Of a stretch of DNA of 9,898 nucleotides, positions 1 through 5,059 are shown in pieces; the stretch's first letter is position 1, and each line of letters opens with the position of its first letter. Origin of the DNA: a bacterium (lineage in GTDB: Bacteria > Verrucomicrobiota > Verrucomicrobiae > Limisphaerales > J093); NCBI GenBank assembly GCA_021839785.1, contig JAKCAB010000688.1, forward strand, positions 1-9,898, written 5' to 3'. The notes below the pieces were generated by a model. That model was given only the letters and a program-made list of their open reading frames with translations. It ran no database searches and was not told where the DNA came from. Made by a program: the position numbers and the translations under genes.

Positions 1-579
1 CAAATACGGTTTGAGCCGCGCCTTGAGCGTTTCGCGTCCGCGGTGGATCAGCGACTTGACCGCGGTGAGCGAGCAGCCCAGCACCTCCGCGATGTCTTCG
101 TAGGCGAGCTCCTGTTCACGGCAAAGCAGGATCGCGAGCCGCTGGTTCGGCGGCAGGGCGTTCAAGCCTTCCTGAATCTTGGCCTCAAGCTCGCCGTGCA
201 GGAGGTCGTCGGTTGGCGGTGACTGGCGAAGGTCGGCGAGGGCGCGCTGCGGTTCCTCCTCGTGGCCGGGGAGCGGCTCGTCGAGCGACTCCGCCGGATG
301 CCGCGAGCGGCGCCGCAGTTCGTTCAGGCACAGGTTGCGGGCGATGGTGAACAACCAGGTGGAGAACTTCGCCGACACGCGGTAGCGGTGCGCCGACTTG
401 AACACCTGCACGAACACGTTTTGGGCCAGGTCCTCGGCCTCGACGGCATCGCCCAGCGTGCGGTACGCCAGGTTCGCGACGGGTTGCTGGTACTTGGCGA
501 CCAACTCCTCGAAGGCGCGCACGTCCCCGCGCTTCACGCGCAACATCAAGGTGGCATCGGGGTCGCGTCCGGAACCCAT
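1..579 (-). CDS. ECF-type RNA polymerase sigma factor (3' end outside window)
   Basis: The minus strand reads open from an ATG at 579 to the window edge, giving 193 residues without a stop, so the C-terminus is missing. Sigma region 2 spans about residues 22-92, with a DAVEAEDLAQNVF core-binding segment (44-56) and KFSTWLFTIARNLCLNELRRR (71-91), the -10 recognition and melting part. A poorly conserved acidic and proline linker (about 96-128) follows. Sigma region 4 spans about 135-188, with LPPNQRLAILL, then EDIAEVLGCSLTAVKSLIHRGRETL as the -35-binding helix-turn-helix. There is no region 1.1 or 3, as expected for the extracytoplasmic-function class. Such factors redirect RNA polymerase in response to envelope or other stress and are often followed by an anti-sigma gene; that position lies outside the window. 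The gene diverges from the purine permease. I see no Shine-Dalgarno before 579. The family is certain; the ECF subgroup and signal are not visible. Confidence 0.93.
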   Translation of the reverse strand, partial: MGSGRDPDATLMLRVKRGDVRAFEELVAKYQQPVANLAYRTLGDAVEAEDLAQNVFVQVFKSAHRYRVSAKFSTWLFTIARNLCLNELRRRSRHPAESLDEPLPGHEEEPQRALADLRQSPPTDDLLHGELEAKIQEGLNALPPNQRLAILLCREQELAYEDIAEVLGCSLTAVKSLIHRGRETLKARLKPYL

Positions 580-587
580 CGGGTCGG

Positions 588-615
588 ACTGTAGCAAACA
601 CCCGGACGCGGACAA
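588..615 (-). promoter_or_regulatory. Candidate promoter of the sigma factor gene
   Basis: Read on the minus strand, TTGTCC (615-610) is followed by a 16-base spacer and TACAGT (593-588), a fair match to a housekeeping -35/-10 pair. Transcription would begin about 7 bases downstream, within one or two bases of the ATG at 579, giving an almost leaderless message. That fits the lack of a Shine-Dalgarno sequence. This is a pattern match only; in GC-rich DNA such matches can arise by chance. Confidence 0.3.
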
Positions 616-731
616 GGTTGCGGACCGGCGGCGCGGCGTCTCCGGCGGCGCCCGCACACTGGCGGGTCAGAGACTTGAATCGGGGGCGCGGTTTGCCCAA
701 GCTCCGCGGCGGAACGCCTCGATCCCACACC

Positions 732-2057
732 ATGCGCAATCTGGACTCGTTCTTTGCCCTCACCGCCAACCGAACCGCGGTGCGGACCGAGATCACCGCC
801 GGGCTGACGACTTTCGCCGCGATGGCTTACATCCTGGCGGTGAACCCCAGCATCCTCTCGGTGACGGGCATGGATCGCGGGGCGCTGGTCACGGCCACGG
901 CGTTGGCGTCCGCCTTGATGACCGTGGTTTTCGCGCTCGCCACGAATTACCCGCTCGCACTGGCGCCCGGCATGGGCATGAACGCCTTTTTTGCCTACAC
1001 GCTTTGCGTGGGTATGAAACTCCCCTGGCAGGCCGCGCTGGGACTCACCTTTCTCAGCGGCCTGGTATTTCTCGGATTGACGGTGACCGGTCTGCGCCGA
1101 CGGATCATCGAGGCCATCCCGGCCGAACTCAAAACCGCGATCAGTTGCGGGATCGGCCTGTTCATCGCCTTCATCGGATTGAAGAACGCCGGGATCGTCG
1201 CCGCCGATCCCAACACGTTCGTGAAGGCCGGCGACCTGGCAGCGCCGGCCGCGCTACTGGCACTGGCGGGAATCGTCCTCACGGCCACGCTCGTCTGGCG
1301 CAAGATGCGCGGGGCGATGATCCTCGCGATCCTCTTGCTTACCGTCGCGGGCCTGTTCATCCCCGCGTCGGACGGCAAAGGGCAGCTCACGCAACTTCCG
1401 TCGGCGTTGATCGCGTTGCCGGCGTCGCTGGCGCCGACCTTCCTCAAGCTGGACCTGGGCTACGTTTTCGCGCACTTCCTCGAACTCCTGCCGGCGTTGC
1501 TGGCGCTGCTCTTCGTGGACTTGTTCGACAACATGGGCACGCTCATCGGCGTGTCGCAACGGGCCGGGTTGCTGGACGCGCAAGGCAACCTGCCTCGCAT
1601 CGGGCGGGCCTTGGCTGCTGACGCCGGCGCCGCGATGGTGGGTGCCTGTCTGGGAACGTCCACGGTGACCAGCTATATCGAGTCGGCGGCCGGCGTGGAG
1701 GAAGGCGGTCGCACGGGGTTGACGTCGCTGGTGGTGGCGGCGTGCTTCCTCCTGGCGCTTTTTTTTAGCCCGGTAATCCTGGCGGTGCCGGCGGTTGCAA
1801 CGGCGCCGGCGCTGGTCGTGGTGGGCATTTTCATGATGCAAGGCGTCACGCGCCTCGACTTGAGCGATTTTTCCGTGGCGGCGCCGTGCGTGCTGACGAT
1901 GTTGTTGATGCCGCTCACCTCCAGCATCAGCGAAGGCTTGTCGCTGGGCTTCCTCTGCTATGTCGTGCTCAAACTCGGCACCGGCCGCTGGCGCGAACTG
2001 ACGCCCACGGCCTGGGTGCTGGGCATGCTGTTCCTGCTGCACGTCTTGTTCCGGTGA
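732..2057 (+). CDS. NCS2 family purine permease, AzgA/PbuG type
   Basis: This predicted inner-membrane permease has 441 residues, the usual size for the AzgA-like branch of the NCS2 nucleobase transporters, which take up hypoxanthine, guanine or adenine with protons. Family hallmarks seen: RTEITAGLTTFAAMAYILAVNP near the N-terminus, PGMGMNAFFAY (79-89), FVDLFDNMGTLIGV (261-274), and GTSTVTSYIESAAGVEEGGRTG (308-329). The last two correspond to the substrate-binding half-helices. The protein is hydrophobic throughout, with about 12-14 membrane segments. The open frame extends upstream to 618, but the extra residues are polar and low-complexity, whereas MRNLDSFFALTANRTAVRTE matches how family members begin, so 732 is chosen. 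No good Shine-Dalgarno precedes it. A run of eight T (1759-1766) lies inside the gene. Exact substrate cannot be read from the sequence. Confidence 0.93.
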   Translation: MRNLDSFFALTANRTAVRTEITAGLTTFAAMAYILAVNPSILSVTGMDRGALVTATALASALMTVVFALATNYPLALAPGMGMNAFFAYTLCVGMKLPWQAALGLTFLSGLVFLGLTVTGLRRRIIEAIPAELKTAISCGIGLFIAFIGLKNAGIVAADPNTFVKAGDLAAPAALLALAGIVLTATLVWRKMRGAMILAILLLTVAGLFIPASDGKGQLTQLPSALIALPASLAPTFLKLDLGYVFAHFLELLPALLALLFVDLFDNMGTLIGVSQRAGLLDAQGNLPRIGRALAADAGAAMVGACLGTSTVTSYIESAAGVEEGGRTGLTSLVVAACFLLALFFSPVILAVPAVATAPALVVVGIFMMQGVTRLDLSDFSVAAPCVLTMLLMPLTSSISEGLSLGFLCYVVLKLGTGRWRELTPTAWVLGMLFLLHVLFR

Positions 2058-2091
2058 GTTTGTCCTACACGGGGTGGGGCGAGACTGACGC

Positions 2092-2104
2092 CGGGCCATG
2101 CCCG
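2092..2104 (+). terminator. Weak GC hairpin after the permease
   Basis: CGGGC (2092-2096) and GCCCG (2100-2104) form a 5-base-pair stem with a CAT loop 35 bases after the permease stop. No T-run follows, so it is at best a weak or factor-assisted terminator and may be chance. Confidence 0.15.
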
Positions 2105-2120
2105 CCGGGCGAGGGGTTGG

Positions 2121-2243
2121 TCATCCTCAGCTCGATGAGGCCCGGAGGATGAATGAGGAAGGCAGGAAAGCCGGAAAGCTCAGCGGGCGCCTCCTGAGTT
2201 CCTGCGTTCCTCATTGACCCTCCGTGTCTCTGCGACTCCGTGG
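2121..2243. repeat. Intergenic repeat-like element: nested hairpins plus three 8-base units
   Basis: The permease-trpA spacer holds no gene but much structure. AATGAGGAAGGCAGGAA (2152-2168) pairs with TTCCTGCGTTCCTCATT (2199-2215) at 16 of 17 positions. Inside it, CTCAG (2179-2183) pairs with CTGAG (2194-2198), extending the stem beyond a one-sided bulge (2169-2178). Just upstream, TCATCCTC (2121-2128) pairs with GAGGATGA (2145-2152). Just downstream are three tandem 8-base units, CTCCGTGT, CTCTGCGA and CTCCGTGG (2220-2243), fitting CTCYGYGN. From memory, similar CTCYGYG strings recur between genes in several environmental GC-rich bacterial genomes, including Verrucomicrobiota; I cannot confirm that here. 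It could be a miniature mobile or REP-like repeat, or an mRNA end structure for the permease. I see nothing coding in 2058-2313. Confidence 0.5.
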
Positions 2244-2313
2244 CCATTCGTGATAGTGGGGTTCCGCAGTCCATGCTTGCCTCGACCGGGCGGGCTTTTG
2301 AAGATCGCGGCGC

Positions 2314-3114
2314 ATGAACCGCATTGTCGAACGCTTCGCCGCGCTGCGTCGCCAGAACCGCAAAGGCCTGGTCATTTACATCGGCGCCGGTGATCCGGAC
2401 CTGGAGGCGACCCGGCGCCTGGCGCTGGCGTTCGACGGCGTCGGCGTGGACGTGCTCGAACTCGGCGTGCCGTTCAGCGATCCGCTCGCCGACGGTCTGG
2501 TGAACCAACTCGCCGCCCAGCGCGGTCTGACCTCCGGCACCACGCCGGCGAAGGTGTTGGAAACCGTGGCCGCCATCCGCCGCGAGTCGCAGATCCCGAT
2601 CGTGCTCTACATCTACTACAACCTGGTGTTCCACCACGGCCAGGAGCAGTTCATCCAAGAAGCCGCGGCCGCGGGCGTGGACGGCCTGCTGGTGCTCGAT
2701 CTGCCACCGGACGAGGCGGGCGATTACGAAGCGCAGATGCAGGCCGCAGGCCTGTGCGCGATTTACCTGGTCGCACCGACGACGCCGGAAGACCGCATCG
2801 AGACCATCGTCAAACACGGAGCCGGGTTCGTTTATTATGTCTCGCGCGAAGGCGTGACCGGCATGCAAAGCAAAATCAGCGACACCATCGCGGCGATGAC
2901 GGCCAGAATCCGGGCGCACACCGACCTGCCGGTCGCGATCGGCTTCGGCATCTCGAACGCGGAGCAGGCGCGGGCGGTGGCGCAGCACGCCGAGGCCATC
3001 GTCGTGGGCAGCGCGGTGGTGAACCGGATCGGCGAGCTGGGAAAGTCGCCGGAACTGGTGCCGCAGGTGAGTGCGTTCGTGCGGTCGCTGGCCGACGCGG
3101 TCAAGGCGCCATGA
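2314..3114 (+). CDS. trpA: Tryptophan synthase alpha chain
   Basis: This cytoplasmic TIM-barrel enzyme has 266 residues, the normal length. It splits indole-3-glycerol phosphate into indole and glyceraldehyde-3-phosphate and normally passes indole to the beta chain. LELGVPFSDPLADG places the catalytic acids at Glu49 and Asp60, the same numbers as in the Salmonella enzyme. YYN (101-103), the loop-6 segment YYVSREGVTG (174-183), FGIS (211-214) and the phosphate-binding GSA (232-234) are all recognisable. Unusual points are GAGDP (24-28), where TAGDP or TLGDP is common, and Leu62, where a Pro usually follows DG. No trpB, trpF or trpC is adjacent in the window. The start is a 5' ATG without a clear Shine-Dalgarno. 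Its stop overlaps an ATG at 3111 that is in frame with the antitoxin. The identification is secure; solitary placement and the substitutions suggest a divergent lineage rather than another function. Confidence 0.94.
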   Translation: MNRIVERFAALRRQNRKGLVIYIGAGDPDLEATRRLALAFDGVGVDVLELGVPFSDPLADGLVNQLAAQRGLTSGTTPAKVLETVAAIRRESQIPIVLYIYYNLVFHHGQEQFIQEAAAAGVDGLLVLDLPPDEAGDYEAQMQAAGLCAIYLVAPTTPEDRIETIVKHGAGFVYYVSREGVTGMQSKISDTIAAMTARIRAHTDLPVAIGFGISNAEQARAVAQHAEAIVVGSAVVNRIGELGKSPELVPQVSAFVRSLADAVKAP

Positions 3115-3159
3115 AGACCGCGGCGCAACCCCACGAACGTCCCCACGCCCGCGGCACGC

Positions 3160-3187
3160 TTGACCGACGGAAGTTATCCGATAACTT
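3160..3187 (+). promoter_or_regulatory. Candidate promoter of the toxin-antitoxin pair
   Basis: TTGACC (3160-3165) is five of six to the -35 consensus. After a 16-base spacer comes TAACTT (3182-3187), a plausible -10. The start of transcription would fall near 3194, right at the antitoxin ATG (3195), giving a leaderless or near-leaderless message. The -10 overlaps the palindrome at 3171-3187, the arrangement expected for repression by a bound antitoxin. Inference from sequence only. Confidence 0.45.
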
Positions 3188-3193
3188 ATCCGA
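3171..3193. promoter_or_regulatory. Palindromic operator with an extra half-site before the antitoxin
   Basis: AAGTTATCCGATAACTT (3171-3187) is a perfect palindrome with 8-base arms around one central C. The word TTATCCGA occurs at 3174-3181 and again at 3186-3193, exactly 12 bases apart, so a third half-site lies on about the next helical turn. It is AT-rich in otherwise GC-rich DNA. Phd/YefM antitoxins are known to bind short palindromes at their own promoters, alone and more tightly with toxin, so this is the likely autoregulatory site. Confidence 0.65.
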
Positions 3194-3194
3194 C

Positions 3195-3431
3195 ATGAAG
3201 AAGACGGCGTCGGTCGCGGAATTCACGAAGCAGTTTGGGCCGATCACCAACGCGCTGGCCCCCGGCGAATCGGTCGAAGTGACCAGTTATGGCAAGGTCC
3301 ACGGACGTTACGTGCGCGAAGGCCTTCCGCAGCGTCGCCAGCGACTGGATCTCGGCGAACGCCTGGCGCAGCAGGAGTATTCCGAGGTGGACGGCCAGCG
3401 GCTGATCGCCGCGATCCTCGCGGAATCGTGA
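3195..3431 (+). CDS. Phd/YefM-type antitoxin
   Basis: This 78-residue protein begins MKKTASVAEFTKQFGPITNAL and continues to GESVEVTSYGKVHGRYV. That is the Phd/YefM layout: a short strand, a helix, then 'GE-x-V-x-V-T-x-x-GK' strands forming the dimeric DNA-binding domain in about the first 45 residues. The charged C-terminal part (about 46-78) is where such antitoxins wrap and inhibit the toxin. The frame is open upstream, and a second candidate start at 3111 overlaps the trpA stop (ATGA) and would give 106 residues. I prefer 3195 because the family begins this way, and the longer form would place the palindrome inside the coding region. Its stop overlaps the GTG start of the toxin by four bases, as in many type II toxin-antitoxin pairs. 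Likely represses its own promoter through the palindrome at 3171-3187. Confidence 0.82.
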   Translation: MKKTASVAEFTKQFGPITNALAPGESVEVTSYGKVHGRYVREGLPQRRQRLDLGERLAQQEYSEVDGQRLIAAILAES

Positions 3432-3871
3432 CGCACTATCTCGACCTCGGCTTCCTGCTGTGCCTGGTCACCAAGGCGCCGGGTTCGGCCGTGGCGTGGG
3501 AGGTCACGCGGACGCTGGCCCAGCCGATCCCCATCACCGGCCTCCAGGCCATGCAGGTGGAAAACGGCCTGCGCAAGCGGTTTTTCCAGCGCGACGCAAA
3601 GGCTCAGGCGGTTGCGGCCAAGGCGTGGGGACTGTGGGAGTTCTACAAGGGCGAAATGGTGTTCGCGTTGGAGCCGGCACCTTGGGACGCCGCCTTCGCG
3701 CTGGCTCGCTCGTGGAACGAACGCCTGACCAACGAACCGCCGGCCAGCACCTTCCTGTTGCACCCCGCAGTCGCCGCCGCCTGTGGTTGCACCCATTTTC
3801 TCAGCTTCCAGCCCGAGAGCCGCGTGCTGGCCGCTGCCGCGGGATTGAAACTGTTGCCGGCGAAACTCTGA
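3428..3871 (+). CDS. PIN-domain (VapC-like) toxin with degenerate active site
   Basis: This 147-residue protein starts at a GTG that overlaps the antitoxin stop (GTGA), so the two are probably translationally coupled. The N-terminal YLDLGFLLCL with Asp6 is the first PIN strand. The middle ITGLQAMQVENGLRKRFF and the end LHPAVAAACGCTHFLSF...VLAAAAGLKLLP follow the order of VapC-like PIN proteins. These are magnesium-dependent RNases with usually four acidic ligands. Aligned from memory to that family, Asp6 is kept. The Glu usually three residues before the central Asn is Gln43, though Glu45 is near. The Asp of the 'D-x-L-H' motif is Phe109, and the Asp of 'L-T-F-D' is Gln128. The nuclease may therefore be weak or inactive. 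The fold assignment is good because of the antitoxin neighbour and C-terminal similarity; activity is doubtful. Confidence 0.78.
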   Translation: MTHYLDLGFLLCLVTKAPGSAVAWEVTRTLAQPIPITGLQAMQVENGLRKRFFQRDAKAQAVAAKAWGLWEFYKGEMVFALEPAPWDAAFALARSWNERLTNEPPASTFLLHPAVAAACGCTHFLSFQPESRVLAAAAGLKLLPAKL

Positions 3872-3892
3872 ACGAACGCCCCCCTCTGGGCC

Positions 3893-3898
3893 GAGGAA
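3893..3898 (+). promoter_or_regulatory. Ribosome binding site of the guanylyltransferase gene
   Basis: GAGGAA lies three bases before the ATG at 3902, or five if only GAGG pairs. It is the only clear Shine-Dalgarno sequence among the starts in this window and supports the chosen start. Confidence 0.5.
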
Positions 3899-3901
3899 TC
3901 G

Positions 3902-5047
3902 ATGAAAAAGAACCCAAGCACCCAATCTCCCAACGACCGTTACGTCATCATCATGGCCGGCGGGCGCGGTGAACGCTTCTGGCCGGTGAGCCGCGAGCAG
4001 ACGCCCAAGCAACTGATCAAGCTCCTGGGCGACCGCTCGTTTCTCCAGCAGGCCGTGGACCGCGTCCTGCCGCTGGTGCCGCTCAAAAACATCCTCGTCA
4101 TCACCAACGCGGCCCAGGCGCCCGAGGTGCGGAAACAGTTGCCCAAGCTGCCCAAGGAAAACGTCGTCGCCGAACCGATCGGACGCGACACCTGCGCGGC
4201 GGTGACGCTCGGCGCGGCGATCATGGGCGCGCGCTCGACCACGGCGGTCATGGCGGTGTTGCCGGCGGACCACGTGATTCCCGGCGAGAAGAAGTTCCAG
4301 CAGGTGCTCGCGGACGCGTTCGATCTCGCCAGCCGCGGGCAGGTCATCGTGACCATCGGCATCCAGCCGACCGAGCCGGCGACGGGCTACGGCTACATCA
4401 AGCTCGGCCACCAACTGCCGCCGCCCGCGGGCGCGAAGCGGTACAAGACCGCGTTCTTCAAAGCCGAGCAGTTCAAGGAAAAGCCGACCCATGAAACGGC
4501 GGTCGAGTACGTGAACAGCGGCCATTACCGGTGGAATGCCGGCATGTTCGTCTGGTCGTTTGTGACGATCACGAACGGCTTGGAAATGCACCAGCCGGAG
4601 ATGTGCGCCGCTTGCCACCGCTGGTTCGAGGCCGCCGGCAGGAGTGCCGCGGCGCTCGCGAAGGTGCTGGCGAAGGAATACCCGGACCTCAAGAAGATCA
4701 GCATCGACTTCGCCTTGATGGAAAAGGCGCACAATGTCGTCTGCGCGGACGGCGATTTCGAGTGGGACGACCTCGGCGCGTGGCCCGCGCTCGCCCGCCA
4801 TCTCAAACCGGACGCCGCCGGCAACGCCGCCGTCGCGGATTTCATCCACGTGGACGCCGCGCGGAACATCCTTTACGACGCGCGCTCGAAGGCGAGGCGG
4901 ACGCCCATCGCGCTGGTCGGTGTGCACGACGCGATCATCGTCCAGACCGACGACGCCACGCTGGTCGCCCAGAAGAGCCAGGCCCAAAAGATCAAGGAAT
5001 TGGTGAAGAAACTCGCGGAGTCCAAGCCGTACGCGAAACTCGTCTAG
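3902..5047 (+). CDS. manC: Mannose-1-phosphate guanylyltransferase
   Basis: This 381-residue cytoplasmic nucleotidyltransferase joins mannose-1-phosphate to GTP, giving GDP-mannose for surface glycans. Seen in order: MAGGRGERFWPVSREQTPKQ (18-37), the nucleotide-binding signature with its Lys36; EPIGRDT (91-97); LPADH (120-124), with the metal-binding Asp; TGYGYI (161-166); EKPT (193-196); NAGMF (212-216); and FEWDDLGAW (286-294). The length fits the single-domain form; there is no fused phosphomannose isomerase cupin, which would add about 100 residues. 'EKPT', 'NAGMF' and 'GRDTCAA' differ mildly from the usual EKPD, NSGMF and GRNTAPA. The gene follows the toxin by 30 bases and precedes the GH2 gene by 12, so transcription with both is likely. 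A related sugar-1-phosphate nucleotidyltransferase with another substrate is the main alternative. Confidence 0.88.
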   Translation: MKKNPSTQSPNDRYVIIMAGGRGERFWPVSREQTPKQLIKLLGDRSFLQQAVDRVLPLVPLKNILVITNAAQAPEVRKQLPKLPKENVVAEPIGRDTCAAVTLGAAIMGARSTTAVMAVLPADHVIPGEKKFQQVLADAFDLASRGQVIVTIGIQPTEPATGYGYIKLGHQLPPPAGAKRYKTAFFKAEQFKEKPTHETAVEYVNSGHYRWNAGMFVWSFVTITNGLEMHQPEMCAACHRWFEAAGRSAAALAKVLAKEYPDLKKISIDFALMEKAHNVVCADGDFEWDDLGAWPALARHLKPDAAGNAAVADFIHVDAARNILYDARSKARRTPIALVGVHDAIIVQTDDATLVAQKSQAQKIKELVKKLAESKPYAKLV

Positions 5048-5059
5048 CGCTCCGCAACC

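Noticed and set aside
618..731. A 38-residue N-terminal extension of the permease
   Set aside because: The extra residues are polar and low-complexity; the family normally starts just before RTEITAG, which fits the ATG at 732.
398..1621. A 407-codon plus-strand frame overlapping the sigma factor and permease
   Set aside because: It is out of frame with the permease, which has clear transporter motifs; the translation is Arg-rich nonsense.
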